Source: Haliscomenobacter sp. (GTDB lineage Bacteria > Bacteroidota > Bacteroidia > Chitinophagales > Saprospiraceae). Taken from it: a DNA stretch of 64,000 bases. Location of the stretch: positions 1 through 64,000 of the forward strand of contig JADJHZ010000008.1 of assembly GCA_016707205.1 (NCBI GenBank), given 5' to 3'. Shown one piece after another: positions 8,520 to 18,909 of this stretch. The notes below the pieces were generated by a model. The model made no database searches. It was not told the origin of the DNA and saw only the letters and a list, made by a program, of their open reading frames with translations. Within the stretch, counting starts at the first letter, position 1; each line of letters starts with the position of its first letter. The position numbers and the translations under genes were made by a program.

Positions 8520-11492
8520 GTGTTCCTCAACTGCCATACCTATTTCAGCCTGCGCTACGGCACGCTTTCCCCCCGGCAACTGGCGGAAAAAGCGGCGCAA
8601 TGGAACATCCGCACTCTGGCTCTGACCGACATCAACAACACCTCCTGCGCTTCGGAGTTTATCGGCGCCTGCCGGAGCGCCGGAATCAACCCGGTATTGG
8701 GTATTGACTTCCGGGACGCAGACGGGCAGCAACTGTTCATCGGCCTGGCGCGCAACGCCGCCGGGTGGAAAGCGCTCAACCGCCTGCTCTCCGAAGCGTC
8801 TTTGCAGGGCAAACCCCTGCCGCCCGTAGCCCCGGAGCTGGAACACGTATGGATCGTTTACCCAAAGCTCGTCAAACCCATCCATCTGTTTCGAGAGAAC
8901 GAGCTGCTTGGCATACGCCCCGAGCATGTAAACCGGCTGTTCAACCACGAGCTGCTCCGCTTTCCGCAAAAGCTCGCAGCGCTCCACCCCGTTTCATTCC
9001 TCGACGACGAAGGGTACCGGCTGCACCGGCTGCTGCGCGCCATCGATAAAAATACGCTGCTGGACAAACTCCTGCCCAAAGACGGCGCAAAAAAAACCGA
9101 CCGGCTCCTGCCTCCCGAAGCGGCGGAGGCACTCTACCGGCAGTACCCACAGCTTATTCAAAATACGCACCGCGTACTCGAGAGCTGCCAGGTCTCCCTG
9201 GAATGCGGGCTATCCGTCAACCGCCAGTCGTTTACCGGCAGCAAGGACGGCGATTTCCTCCTTCTTGAAAAACTGGCGCTCAGCGGCTGCCGCAAACGCT
9301 ACCCCGACCAGCCCCTCGCTGCCAAAGCCCTCGAACGGGTGCGCAAAGAGATGGACACCATCCGAAACCAGGACTTTTGCGCGTACTTCCTCATCGCCTG
9401 GGATATCGTCCGCTACGCCCAATCTACCGGCTACCACCACGTGGGGCGGGGCAGCGGCGCCAACTCCATCGTCGCTTATTGCCTGTTCATCACCGATGTA
9501 GACCCTCTGGAACTCGACCTCTATTTCGAGCGCTTCATCAACCCCTACCGGGCTTCTCCGCCCGACTTCGACATCGATTTTTCCTGGGACGAGCGCGATG
9601 ACATCACCGACTATCTCTTCAAACGCTACGGAAAGGAGCACGTCGCCCTGATCGCCACCTACAACACCTTCCAAAAACGGGCCGCCATCCGGGAACTGGG
9701 AAAGGTCTACGGCCTGCCCAAGGCCGAAATCGACAAGCTGCCCGACAACCCCGATAGCGCAGACTCTCTGACCGAACCCACCCCCGAGATCCTGCGCTAT
9801 GCCGCCCTGCTCGACGGCTTCCCCAACTACCTGTCGATCCACGCCGGGGGCGTGCTGATCTCCGAGCGCTCCCTGTACGAGCACACCGCGCTGCAAATGA
9901 TGCCCAAGGGATTTCCCGTTACGCAATTCGACATGCACCACGCCGAAGCGATCGGCTTCCACAAGTTCGACATCCTCAGCCAGCGCGGACTGGGGCACAT
10001 CAAAGACGCCGTAGACCTCGCCTACCAAAACCAGGGGCAACGCGCCGACGTGCACGACATCACACGCATCAAGGAAGACGAGCGCGTAAAAGCCCTCCTG
10101 CGCTCGGGGCACTGCATCGGCTGTTTTTACATCGAGTCGCCCGCCATGCGCGGGCTACTGCACAAACTGCGCTGCGAAGATTACGTGCATCTGGTGGCCG
10201 CCAGCTCCATCATCCGGCCCGGGGTGGCCCGGTCGGGCATGATGCGCGAGTACATCCGCCGGTTTCATCAACCCCATGGGTTTGCCTATCCGCACCCCGT
10301 ATTCCGGGAGCGCCTGGGAGAGACGTTTGGCGTGATGGTGTATCAGGAAGACGTGATGAAGATCGTGCACCACTTCGCCGGGCTTGGCCTCGACGAGAGC
10401 GATATCCTGCGCCGCATCATGAGTGGAAAAAAATACAAAGACGACACCTTCGAGCGCCTGCGCCGCAAGTACTTCGACAACTGCAGCGCGCGCGGCTACC
10501 CCGCCAAGCTTGCCGAAGACGTCTGGAAGCAGATCGAAAGCTTTTCGGGATACTCGTTTTGCAAGGCGCATTCGGCCAGCTTTGCCGTGGAAAGTTTTCA
10601 AAGCCTTTTCCTGAAAGCCTATTTTCCCCTGGAGTTCATGGTGGCGGTGATCAACAACTTCGGCGGGTTCTACGCTACGGAGTACTACGTGCACGAAGCC
10701 CGCATGCTGGGCGGGCAGATCCACGCGCCCTGCGTCAACCATAGCGCATACCTGACCACCCTGCGCGGGACCGACGTGTACCTGGGCTTTGTGCACCTGC
10801 ATCAGATGGAGCGCCAAACGGCCCACCGGATCGCATACCAGCGCGCCTGCGGGGGGCTGTTTCGCAGCCTGGCGGACTTTGTCAGCCGCGTAGATATTCA
10901 CCCGGAGCAACTGGAACTGCTGATCCGCATTGGCGCGTTCCGGTTTACGGGCAAAAGCAAGTTTGAGCTCCTATGGGAGAAAAACGCCCTGTTCAACCCC
11001 CGGCACGGATTTGACGCGCAGCCCAGGCTGTTTGAGGAAGACCCCGCGGAAGGCGGCGAAAGGCCGCAGTATGGTATCCCCGGATTGCCCGACGGCCCCC
11101 ACGACCAGGCCTTCGACGAGATCGAACTGCTCGGCTTCCCTCTATGCTCGCCCTTCGATCTACTACCGGAAGAATGGCGCTACCGGCAGGGCGTCGCCGC
11201 CCGGGATTTCCCGCAGTACCTGGGCCGGGTAATCGACGTGCCCGGCTACTACGTCTGCCAGAAGCCCGTGCGCACCGCTGGCGGCCAGCGCATGGCCTTC
11301 GGGACCTGGCTCGACCGCGAAGGGCGGTATTTCGATACCACACATTTTCCCAACTTCCTCCAGCAGCACCCTTTTCAGGGCAAAGGAGCCTACGCCATAC
11401 AAGCCAAAGTGGTGGAAGAATACGGCTTTTACAGCCTCGAAGTAATCCGCATGGAGCGTTTGCCGTATGTGCGGGATGGCAGGTTTGGGTGA
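8520..11492 (+). CDS. dnaE2: DNA polymerase III alpha subunit, accessory DnaE2/ImuC type
   Basis: A 990-residue C-family DNA polymerase. The N-terminal PHP domain begins FLNCHTYFSLRYG, where the first His of the usual HxH is Asn, so PHP nuclease activity is doubtful. The palm carries PDFDIDF near residue 349 and KFDIL near 481, supplying the three catalytic Asp residues. Helix-hairpin-helix and OB-fold (YYVCQKPVRTAGG) regions follow. It is shorter than the replicative DnaE (about 1160) and stops after the OB fold, lacking the tau-binding tail. This is typical of error-prone DnaE2/ImuC that works with a Y-family polymerase in lesion bypass; the window has a dinB gene 48 kb away. Translation starts at GTG 8520; an in-frame TAG lies just upstream and no ATG fits. 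Confidence 0.88.
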   Translation: MFLNCHTYFSLRYGTLSPRQLAEKAAQWNIRTLALTDINNTSCASEFIGACRSAGINPVLGIDFRDADGQQLFIGLARNAAGWKALNRLLSEASLQGKPLPPVAPELEHVWIVYPKLVKPIHLFRENELLGIRPEHVNRLFNHELLRFPQKLAALHPVSFLDDEGYRLHRLLRAIDKNTLLDKLLPKDGAKKTDRLLPPEAAEALYRQYPQLIQNTHRVLESCQVSLECGLSVNRQSFTGSKDGDFLLLEKLALSGCRKRYPDQPLAAKALERVRKEMDTIRNQDFCAYFLIAWDIVRYAQSTGYHHVGRGSGANSIVAYCLFITDVDPLELDLYFERFINPYRASPPDFDIDFSWDERDDITDYLFKRYGKEHVALIATYNTFQKRAAIRELGKVYGLPKAEIDKLPDNPDSADSLTEPTPEILRYAALLDGFPNYLSIHAGGVLISERSLYEHTALQMMPKGFPVTQFDMHHAEAIGFHKFDILSQRGLGHIKDAVDLAYQNQGQRADVHDITRIKEDERVKALLRSGHCIGCFYIESPAMRGLLHKLRCEDYVHLVAASSIIRPGVARSGMMREYIRRFHQPHGFAYPHPVFRERLGETFGVMVYQEDVMKIVHHFAGLGLDESDILRRIMSGKKYKDDTFERLRRKYFDNCSARGYPAKLAEDVWKQIESFSGYSFCKAHSASFAVESFQSLFLKAYFPLEFMVAVINNFGGFYATEYYVHEARMLGGQIHAPCVNHSAYLTTLRGTDVYLGFVHLHQMERQTAHRIAYQRACGGLFRSLADFVSRVDIHPEQLELLIRIGAFRFTGKSKFELLWEKNALFNPRHGFDAQPRLFEEDPAEGGERPQYGIPGLPDGPHDQAFDEIELLGFPLCSPFDLLPEEWRYRQGVAARDFPQYLGRVIDVPGYYVCQKPVRTAGGQRMAFGTWLDREGRYFDTTHFPNFLQQHPFQGKGAYAIQAKVVEEYGFYSLEVIRMERLPYVRDGRFG

Positions 11493-11493
11493 G

Positions 11494-11521
11494 GGCAAAG
11501 AACCGTCTTTTGAGACAGTTC
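11494..11521 (-). mobile_element. Solo terminal inverted repeat related to the 32.2-kb MITE
   Basis: Directly after the dnaE2 stop, a stretch of about 28 bp matches the right end of the element at 32174-32330: both share GGGCAA, GAACCG, a CTTTT run and GAGACAG/AAGACAG in the same order, with about two substitutions and one indel. The rest of an element is absent here. This is a solo end or a decayed insertion. Confidence 0.5.
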
Positions 11522-11663
11522 CCAAAATCTTGAATGCGCGTTATGCGTAACTCCTGCATTATGTGAATTATACAACTCTGCGATTAAGTTCTGTAATGCT
11601 TTATGGGATAAAAGAACTCAATTTTGTATGGTGAAAATTCTTTCACTATCTAAATAAATTAAG

Positions 11664-12714
11664 ATGAAAAATCTTCTGGCAACCTTCACGTTAGTGGCGG
11701 TTGTATTCCTCACTGGGTGCCAAAAAGATGATTTCATAGAAATCATCGGCGTGTGCCCTGTGGTGGAATCAACGAACCCGGAGAATGGCGCTACCGGCGT
11801 TGCGCTCAATAAAGTAATTACTGTGGTTTTCAATGAAAGGATGAATCCTGCCACAATTAATCAGACATCGTTTACAGTACAGGGAGCAACATTGGTTGCG
11901 GGAACGTATGCATTCTCCGATTCCACTGCTTCCTTCAGTCCTACTAACCCGTTGACGCCCAATACGACGTACACGGGCACGTTAAACACATTGGTAAAAG
12001 ACGTAGCTGGAAATGCTCTGCAGACCAACTATGAGTGGACATTCGTGACCGGTGCAGCCGGTGTGAGTTTGGCTACAGTGGCCCAGTTTGGGGTTTTCGC
12101 CGAAACGGGCATCACCAGCATAGGCTTCAGTGAAGTTCGCAATATGGATATTGGCGTAAGTTCCGGTAACGGGACTGACATTATCGGCTTCCCGCCTGCG
12201 GTGGTAGTCAACGGCGCCATTTATGTAGTTGACGACCTCTTTCCTGCAGGCTTGCCTGCCATGTTTTCACTGGCTAAAACCAATTTAACCGATGCCTATC
12301 TTTTTGCTGAAAGCGCAATCTCTCCGGCATCTGTCCAGCTCAGCGGCGATCTGGGCGGCCGCACACTTACTCCCGGCATTTATAAATCTGCCCTGACCCT
12401 TTTGGTGCAAAACGGGAATCTGACGCTGAATGCAAGAGGTGACTCGAATGCCGTCTGGATATTCCAGGTTCCTGGAAACTTAACCACCGGAGGCGGCACA
12501 GGTGGGAACATTATCCTTACCGGAGGCGCTCAAGCCAAGAATGTCTTTTTGGCAAACGGGCGGTACGGCCACTATCGGAGCGGGTACTTCGTTCAACGGA
12601 ACCGTACTTGCATTGAATTCCATCACACTGAATGCCGGCGCCAACGTAGCAGGCAGATTGCTTACAAGAAATGGCGCTGTATTTATGAGTACCAACATTA
12701 TCAACAAGCCTTAA
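11664..12714 (+). CDS. Ice-binding-like (DUF3494) lipoprotein with Ig-like domain; one frameshift
   Basis: The signal peptide ends in LTGC, a lipobox. Residues about 30-125 form a Big_5/SbsD-type Ig-like domain (ESTNPENGATGVALNKVITVVFNE is its conserved start, quoted in part: VVESTNPENGATGV). From about 132 a DUF3494 domain follows: FGVFAETGITS, LGGRTLTPGIYKS, VWIFQV. DUF3494 proteins include ice-binding adhesins, but many are of unknown binding specificity. An extra T in the T run at about 12545-12549 breaks the frame. Removing it continues FWQTGGTATIGAG and ends NIINKP at 12714, which is how the family normally ends, so the gene is essentially intact. Probably outer-membrane anchored. The next gene, an OmpA protein, starts 12 bp later, suggesting co-transcription. 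Confidence 0.82.
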
Positions 12715-12726
12715 ATCACAATTTGT

Positions 12727-14766
12727 ATGAGACATATATCTTTTTTGAGTAAGGAATTAAGCGCCGTATGGCGCCCTTACAATCGGATGCTCAAAAGCGT
12801 TGTCATAGGCGCTTTGATACTCGCCGGTATTCAGGCGTCGCTTCAGGCACAGGAATACAAGTATACAAAACCTACCTTCTGGGTTGGCGCGGCAGCCGGA
12901 GCAAATTTCAACTTCTATCGCGGCTCCACCCAGCGACTGAATTCAACGTTCTCTTCCCCTGTTGCCTTCCACAACGGCAACAACGTGGGCTTGTATCTTG
13001 CTCCGCTGCTGGAGTATCAATCCCGCTCAGGTGTAGGCGTCATGCTGCAGGCAGGATACGACAGCCGCAAAAGTACGTTCGAACAACAACTGACTCCATG
13101 CAACTGCCCCGCTGATTTATCCACCAATCTGAGCTACATCACGGTAGAACCGAGCTTGCGCGTGGCGCCCTTCGGCTCCGGATTTTATTTGTATGGCGGC
13201 CCGAGGTTCGCTTTCAACCTGGATAAAGCGTTCACCTACAAATTAGGCATCAATCCTGCTTTCCCGGACCAATTGCCAACCCCGGACGTGACTGGAGATT
13301 TGAGCGATGTAAAGAAAACGCTCCTCTCCATGCAAGTCGGAGCAGGATATGATATCCCGCTTTCGTCACAGGATCAGCAGATACAAGCGATGTTCTCGCC
13401 TTTTATTTCGTTTCAGCCCTACTTCGGCCAGTCTCCGCGGTCAATAGAAACCTGGAACATTACTACTCTGAGAGTAGGCGCTGCCCTGAAATTTGGAAGT
13501 GGACGTGAAAATCCAATACCAACACCTCCCGCAACAGGAATAGAGGTTTTACCTCCTTTCAACGACGTGCGGTTCTCCGTCATCTCTCCCCCAAACATCC
13601 CTACGGAACGCCGGGTAAGAGAAACATTCCCGCTGCGCAACTACGTGTTCTTCGATTCTGGATCTACAGCGATTCCTGATCGCTATGTGTTGCTTACCAA
13701 AAACCAGATCACCGGGTTCAAAGAAGATCAATTGGAAGAGTTTGCACCTAAAAGACTCTCCGGTCGTTCTGCACGCGAAATGACAGCCTACTATAATATA
13801 CTCAATATCCTCGGAGACCGTCTTGGTAAAAACCCCGCTTCAGCCATCACTTTGGTTGGGTCTTCAGAAAAAGGCGCTGATGCAGGACGAGCAATGGCCG
13901 AATCCATCAAACAGTATCTGACCGATGTATGGAGCATAAATAATTCCAGAATCGGTGTGGAAGGTCGCAATAAGCCCTTGAACCCGTTTCTGAAGCCAGG
14001 AGGCACACAAGATATTGAATTACTCCTCGAAGGAGACCGCAGGGTATCTATTGAAACGACTTCGCCTGAACTGCTGATGGAATTTCAGACTGGCGCCGAT
14101 GCCGGACTGAAACCAGTGGAAATCATTGCCATGCAAGAAGCGCCGCTCGACAGCTACGTTACCTTCAAGGTGGACGGAGAACGCAAAGCGTTCTCTCCCT
14201 GGCGGTTAGAGATCAAAGACGAAAGTGGGAAAATGCAAACTTTTGGACCTTTCACCCAGGGGCAAATCAAAATTCCTGGAAAATCCATTATGGGTACGCG
14301 CCCCAAAGGCAGATACAACGTGACCATGACAGGGGTGACGAGCAACGGCTCAGCTGTAAGAAAGCAAGCAGTGGTAGATATGGTACAATGGACTCCCCCT
14401 CAAAATGAGGAAGGATTACGATTCAGTATAATATACGACTTCGACGAATCCAAGGCCGTCAACATGTATGAAAAATACCTCACCACCGTTATCGTGCCCA
14501 AGATTCCTACAGGCGCAACCGTAATCATACAAGGCCATACCGACATTGTAGGCGACGAAGCTTATAACCAGAGGTTGTCTTTATCCCGCGCCAATGATGT
14601 CCGGGCAATTTTGGAAGCCGGCCTGAGAACTGCCGGAAGAAGCGACGTAAAGTTTGAAGTGCATGATATGGGGGAAGATACCAATACATCTCCATTTGAA
14701 AACGCACTCCCTGAAGAACGCGCTTACAACAGAACTGTAATTATTGATATTATTCCCCGCAAATAA
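12727..14766 (+). CDS. OmpA-family outer-membrane protein
   Basis: A 679-residue protein with a signal peptide (MLKSVVIGALILAG, starting at the second in-frame ATG, 12787; this may be the true start), an N-terminal beta-barrel-like region of about 230 residues, and a long middle part. The C-terminal OmpA domain has VIIQGHTDIVGDEAYN, LSRANDVRAIL and ERAYNRTVIIDI. OmpA domains bind peptidoglycan non-covalently, linking the outer membrane to the wall. The middle region around FDSGSTAIPDRY looks like a second, diverged OmpA-type unit. The gene follows the DUF3494 lipoprotein by 12 bp. A strong hairpin 47 bp after the stop ends the unit. Confidence 0.9.
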   Translation: MRHISFLSKELSAVWRPYNRMLKSVVIGALILAGIQASLQAQEYKYTKPTFWVGAAAGANFNFYRGSTQRLNSTFSSPVAFHNGNNVGLYLAPLLEYQSRSGVGVMLQAGYDSRKSTFEQQLTPCNCPADLSTNLSYITVEPSLRVAPFGSGFYLYGGPRFAFNLDKAFTYKLGINPAFPDQLPTPDVTGDLSDVKKTLLSMQVGAGYDIPLSSQDQQIQAMFSPFISFQPYFGQSPRSIETWNITTLRVGAALKFGSGRENPIPTPPATGIEVLPPFNDVRFSVISPPNIPTERRVRETFPLRNYVFFDSGSTAIPDRYVLLTKNQITGFKEDQLEEFAPKRLSGRSAREMTAYYNILNILGDRLGKNPASAITLVGSSEKGADAGRAMAESIKQYLTDVWSINNSRIGVEGRNKPLNPFLKPGGTQDIELLLEGDRRVSIETTSPELLMEFQTGADAGLKPVEIIAMQEAPLDSYVTFKVDGERKAFSPWRLEIKDESGKMQTFGPFTQGQIKIPGKSIMGTRPKGRYNVTMTGVTSNGSAVRKQAVVDMVQWTPPQNEEGLRFSIIYDFDESKAVNMYEKYLTTVIVPKIPTGATVIIQGHTDIVGDEAYNQRLSLSRANDVRAILEAGLRTAGRSDVKFEVHDMGEDTNTSPFENALPEERAYNRTVIIDIIPRK

Positions 14767-14812
14767 TTTCAGTATTTCAGCAGTTACGCGCAACGCGTAT
14801 TCAACATTCTTC

Positions 14813-14852
14813 AAAGGCCATGTTGCCGCATGCGGCGGTAACATGGCCTTTT
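14813..14852 (+). terminator. Intrinsic terminator after the OmpA gene
   Basis: A perfect 12-bp stem, AAAGGCCATGTT / AACATGGCCTTT, closes a 15-base loop that itself contains GCCGCATGCGGC. The stem is followed by TTTT. It would work in both directions. Confidence 0.8.
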
Positions 14853-14982
14853 ATATACTCCAGTTTGGTGTGAAAATGGCTGCTTTTAAGGCCAAAAGCA
14901 AGCCTATGTCAGCCAAACCAAAGATTTCCCAGGAAAGGACTTGGCCCAATAGGACATTGAAGTTTATTCGCCTGATGCAAGG

Positions 14983-15009
14983 GTTCAAAAGTTCAAGGGA
15001 TCCCTTGAA
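14983..15009. repeat. Octad repeat ending in an 18-bp palindrome
   Basis: GTTCAAAAGTTCAA at 14983-14996 is the exact reverse complement of the 14-mer at 21627-21640. Its second unit forms the left half of the palindrome TTCAAGGGATCCCTTGAA, so the array is again followed by its own reverse complement. Confidence 0.7.
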
Positions 15010-15086
15010 TGTCCTCGTTTTACTGGAATAGTTTCGCTCCGAAGTACAAAAAATGCGTATTTTTCCCTACGCCAAAATAATTGCTT

Positions 15087-17051
15087 ATGCGAACCCTCCT
15101 TTTGCCGCTCACCGGCATACTCCTCCTGAACCTTTCGGTAGCGGCCCAGCGCGTCGCCCAGCAGTTCGAACGCGTCAATTTCTCCCAGGTAACCATCGAT
15201 GATTCCTTCTGGAAACCCCGGATTGAGAAAGTCGCTTCCGTCACCATTCCGGTCTGTATCGAACAGACAGAGGTCAAAACGCCCCGTATCCAGAACTTCG
15301 AAGTCGCGGCCGGCCTCAAGAAAGGGGAGTTCAAGGGCATTTTCTACGACGACTCCGACGTCTTTAAAGCGCTCGAAGCCATTGCCTACTCGCTCAAGAC
15401 CCACCCTAACCCGGAACTGGAGAAAAAAGCCGATGAGTGGATCGGCAAAATCGCCGCAGCACAGCTCAAAGACGGCTACATCAACACCTACTACACCCTT
15501 ACCGGCCTGGATAAGCGCTGGACCGATATGAGCATGCACGAAGACTACAACGGCGGCCATCTCATCGAGGCCGCCGTGGCCTACTACAACGCCACCGGTA
15601 AGCGTCAACTGCTGGACGTCGCCATCCGCTTTGCCGACCATTTCGACAGCCTGTTCGGCCCGGATAAACGCCATTGGGTTACCGGCCACCAGGAACTCGA
15701 GCTGGCGCTCGTCAAGCTGTACAAGGTCACCAATGAAGAGCGCTATCTGAAGCTGGCCGACTGGCTCCTCGAAGAGCGGGGCCATAAACACGCCATAGGG
15801 TACACCTGGACCGACTGGCGGGATACGGCCTATGCCCAGGACGTCCTTCCGGTGAAACAGCAGACCCAGATCACCGGCCACGCCGTCCGGGCCATGTACC
15901 TGTATACCGGCGCGGCGGATGTGGCGGCAATCACCGGAGACTCCGGGTACTTCAAAGCGATGACGGCTGTTTGGGAAGACGTGGTGCACCGCAATATGTA
16001 CATCACCGGCGGCATCGGCTCCTCCGGCAGCAACGAGGGGTTCAGCACCGACTACGACCTGCCCAATGAACGCGCCTACTGCGAAACCTGCGCTTCGGTA
16101 GGCATGGTGCTCTGGAACCAGCGCATGAACCAACTCACCGGCGATGCCCAGTATATCGACGTGCTGGAGCGTAGCCTCTACAACGGCGCCCTCGACGGCC
16201 TGTCGCTCAGCGGCGACCGCTTTTTCTACGGCAACCCTCTGGCGTCTAATGGGCAACACTATCGCCGGGAGTGGTTTGGTACCGCTTGCTGCCCCGCGAA
16301 CATCGCCCGCCTGGTCGCTTCCCTGGGCGATTACATCTACGGGCAATCTACCGATGGCCTGTGGGTGCACCTCTTTGTGGGAAGTTCGACTACCCAAACC
16401 CTTGGCGGGCAAAAAGTGGGTATCCGTATGCAAACGGCCTACCCCTGGCAGGGCGGAATTCAACTGCTTATCGACCCCGAAAACAAAACCCGCTTCGGGC
16501 TGCACGTACGCATCCCCGGCTGGGTGCGCGAGCAGGCCGTTCCAGGCGATTTGTACTCCTTCGTCAAAACCGGAAACGTCGCCCTGGAGATTAAGGTCAA
16601 CGGCAAGCCCATCGCCTACCGCATCGACAAAGGCTATGCCGTGATCGAACGCGAGTGGAAAAAAGGCGACGTGGTGCAGGTAGACCTCCCGATGGAAGTC
16701 AAACGGGTGACCGCGCGCGACGAAGTCAAAGCCGCCCAAAACCGCGTGGCCCTCCAGCGCGGGCCCCTGGTCTACTGCGTCGAAGGCGCCGACAACAACG
16801 GCCAAGCCTGGAATTTCATCCTACCCGACGACGCGCTCATCACCGCCGGCTTCCGGCCTGATCTGCTGGGCGGCGTCACCGCCCTGAGCTTCACCGCTCC
16901 AACCATAGAAGTTTCCCCCGACGGCCTGTCGGTGCTAACCCGCACGAAAACCATGACCGCTATCCCCTACTTCGCCTGGTGCAACCGGGGGCAAAACGCC
17001 ATGCAAGTGTGGCTGCCGAGAAAGATCCAGGAGGTGAAAGTGAATTATTAG
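15087..17051 (+). CDS. Glycoside hydrolase family 127 (beta-L-arabinofuranosidase type)
   Basis: A 654-residue secreted protein: signal peptide MRTLLLPLTGILLLNLSVAAQ, then an (alpha/alpha)6 barrel and beta-sandwich domain of DUF1680/GH127. The zinc/catalytic residues known from the founding enzyme are recognisable: Glu in SSGSNEGF, Glu and Cys in YCETCA, and the Cys-Cys pair in TACCPANIAR, whose first Cys is the nucleophile. These enzymes release arabinofuranose from plant or extensin-type glycans. No SusC/SusD or other carbohydrate gene is adjacent, so it is not in a polysaccharide utilisation locus here. The start is the ATG at 15087; a TTG two codons earlier is in frame but unlikely. Confidence 0.92.
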   Translation: MRTLLLPLTGILLLNLSVAAQRVAQQFERVNFSQVTIDDSFWKPRIEKVASVTIPVCIEQTEVKTPRIQNFEVAAGLKKGEFKGIFYDDSDVFKALEAIAYSLKTHPNPELEKKADEWIGKIAAAQLKDGYINTYYTLTGLDKRWTDMSMHEDYNGGHLIEAAVAYYNATGKRQLLDVAIRFADHFDSLFGPDKRHWVTGHQELELALVKLYKVTNEERYLKLADWLLEERGHKHAIGYTWTDWRDTAYAQDVLPVKQQTQITGHAVRAMYLYTGAADVAAITGDSGYFKAMTAVWEDVVHRNMYITGGIGSSGSNEGFSTDYDLPNERAYCETCASVGMVLWNQRMNQLTGDAQYIDVLERSLYNGALDGLSLSGDRFFYGNPLASNGQHYRREWFGTACCPANIARLVASLGDYIYGQSTDGLWVHLFVGSSTTQTLGGQKVGIRMQTAYPWQGGIQLLIDPENKTRFGLHVRIPGWVREQAVPGDLYSFVKTGNVALEIKVNGKPIAYRIDKGYAVIEREWKKGDVVQVDLPMEVKRVTARDEVKAAQNRVALQRGPLVYCVEGADNNGQAWNFILPDDALITAGFRPDLLGGVTALSFTAPTIEVSPDGLSVLTRTKTMTAIPYFAWCNRGQNAMQVWLPRKIQEVKVNY

Positions 17052-17077
17052 GCGCCGGTCAGGGGACCGGCGGATAG

Positions 17078-17134
17078 TTCCGCACGAAATCTGAGGATTT
17101 CGGCGAACGGGGAAATCTGAGGATTTCGGCGAAC
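17078..17134. repeat. Dispersed hairpin repeat, copies 2 and 3
   Basis: 17078-17107 is the reverse complement of 7727-7756. A second, shorter copy follows at 17110-17134. Each has a GAAATC / GATTTC stem around TGAG. A short GACGGTG, GACGGAA heptad pair follows at 17150-17163. It lies between the convergent GH127 and regulator genes, so it could act as a bidirectional terminator. Confidence 0.75.
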
Positions 17135-17169
17135 GGTCGGTTGGCGGGAGACGGTGGACGGAAAACCTA

Positions 17170-18653
17170 TCACCCTTCCAACTCCTTGAGTTTTTCCAGG
17201 ATGCGCTGCATTTGCTGCTTTTTCTCGACGATGACGGGCGGGCAGGCGCGCTCGGCACAATCGGGCAGCGGGCAGCGTTCGCAGGTGGTGTGCACCTCCC
17301 GGCGCAGGATACCCGGATCGTGAAGGAAGCGGATTTTGTCCTGGAGGCCGTCCGTTATTTGAAGCCCGATGGTCACGCTCACGTTTTTATTGGGGGCAGG
17401 GTAGGAAGGCCGTGCCATAGTGAAACACAGGTAAGCATCTTCGGTATTCAGGTAGTGCGAGATCTGCGCCTTGACGATGCGGTCGGCAAAGACCCCTCCT
17501 TGCTGGAGGGCACGCAGTTCGCGAAGCAGCGACAGAGAGATCCAGCGCCGGCAGTAATGCTCGTTGAGGCGGTTGCCGTGCGGGTGGTGCTTTTGGTTCA
17601 GATGCAACTCTTTGTCCATTTCGAAAATGTCCTTTTCGGGGTCGTGGACAAAGCGCAGGAAAAAAAGCTTCTTCATGCCGAAGAAGCGGGGAAGCAGATT
17701 CGTCAGGCGGTGGAAGAACATTTCCGGGGTTGCGTCATACCCCTTCATGAGCAGTAGGAAAGCTTCGCCGTCCCAGCGTTCTCTGCGAAAAAAAGCCTCC
17801 ATTTCCTCCAACACCTGTTTTTGAGGCAGGTGCAGGCTACGGAAAAATAAATTGCCTTGGAGTGGTTGAGCACTTCCTCAAAGGTTTTACCCCGAAGCAG
17901 GGAAGACGTGTATGCCCGATCCCGGAGCTGAAGCCACTGGAAAGCGAGCTCTTTCCCAAACTGAAACGACCGCTGGATAGCCGACAGCTTGCTGTTGAGC
18001 AGGAGTTCCTTGCGCTTGGGCACGAATACCGAACGCAGGGGCGCCAGATCAGGGTAAGCGTCGAGCCCGTTGTCCAAAATGGTGTAGCCCCAGCGCTCCT
18101 CCAGGAGCCGCTTGAGCAAATCCGGGGGTAAAGGCCGCTCAACCGGAAGTTGAAATTGCCGGGCAAACCGGTCCACCTCCTGCTCCAGGTCGTCGAAATA
18201 ATTACTGTGCAACTCCAGGTAGGAGCGCAACGCGCCAAAATAAAAATTTTCTTCCTTGACGGCGTAGTTGCGGGACAGCTCCAGCAGGGTGGAAATAAAC
18301 GCGCCTACCCGGGCGCCCGCACTGGCGATGATCTCCACCACCTTCGACATTTCAATGCCGAACAGGTCCAGCGGCAGTTCGTTCAAAAAGTTGGATCGCA
18401 ACAGTTCGCCTACCGGCGCCAACCCTTCCCCAAATTCCTGCGAAAGCAAATCGCTTTCCTGCACGCCGAGGGCCTTGGCTAAGGCCTGGATCTTGTCTTC
18501 CTTGGGATACTTTTTCCCCTTCTCGATTTCGTTCAGGTAAGACACCGATATGCCGGTGCGACCGGCAAGATCAGCAAAGGACAGGCTTTGAGCCTGCCTG
18601 GATTGTTTTACCTTCAACCCAAACAAGATCCGCTGTTGAATTTTATTGATCAT
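17170..18653 (-). CDS. XRE-family regulator of the ScfR/RamB type; one frameshift
   Basis: The N-terminus is a Cro/C1 helix-turn-helix (residues about 8-65: LSFADLAGRTGISVSYLNEIE, quoted in part as GISVSYLNEIEKG). A long middle region follows, then a C-terminal domain with CERCPLPDCAERACPP. That Cys pattern is typical of the short-chain fatty-acyl-sensing ScfR/RamB/PrpC-regulator family, which controls acetate, propionate or glyoxylate metabolism. The ligand here is unproven. The frame breaks in an A/T run near 17843-17856: one missing base (or two extra) restores a continuous protein of about 494 residues, the usual family length. It stands alone, convergent with GH127 and divergent from the MutS-like gene. 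The start at 18653 matches the HTH N-terminus. Confidence 0.78.
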
Positions 18654-18909
18654 CGGGCCAAAGGTAGCCGATTTTAGCGAAAATTCGCAAACAAAAACGG
18701 CAAACCTGCGCCCATCCGTTCCCGATTTAGCGAACATGCTCCTGTCTGCTTTTTTGTCAAAGGGTTTGAGGAGTGAACGACGGCGCATGGGTACCTCTTT
18801 GAGGCCGGAGCCTCAAGGAGGTACGGAGCACGAGGCAGGAGCATCGCGCTAGTTTGGACGAGGCAGGAATTTTGAGATAACTTCCCGTATTTTTAAGGCA
18901 AAAAACCAA

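Larger units (their letters stand above)
14767..15086. other. Intergenic region with terminator and short repeat
   Basis: 320 bp between the OmpA gene and GH127. Besides the terminator it holds a TTCAAAAG/TTCAAGGG octad repeat that runs into a perfect 18-bp palindrome (TTCAAGGGATCCCTTGAA, 14992-15009). A 51-codon Lys-rich frame starting at 14876 has no other support. Confidence 0.6.

Noticed and set aside
14876..15031. A 51-codon Lys-rich small protein
   Set aside because: No ribosome-binding or promoter signal, and its end runs through a repeat and palindrome. Kept only as a note.
14985..16805. A 606-codon minus-strand frame opposite GH127
   Set aside because: The plus-strand GH127 has signal peptide, catalytic residues and full length. 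The antisense product matches nothing recognisable.
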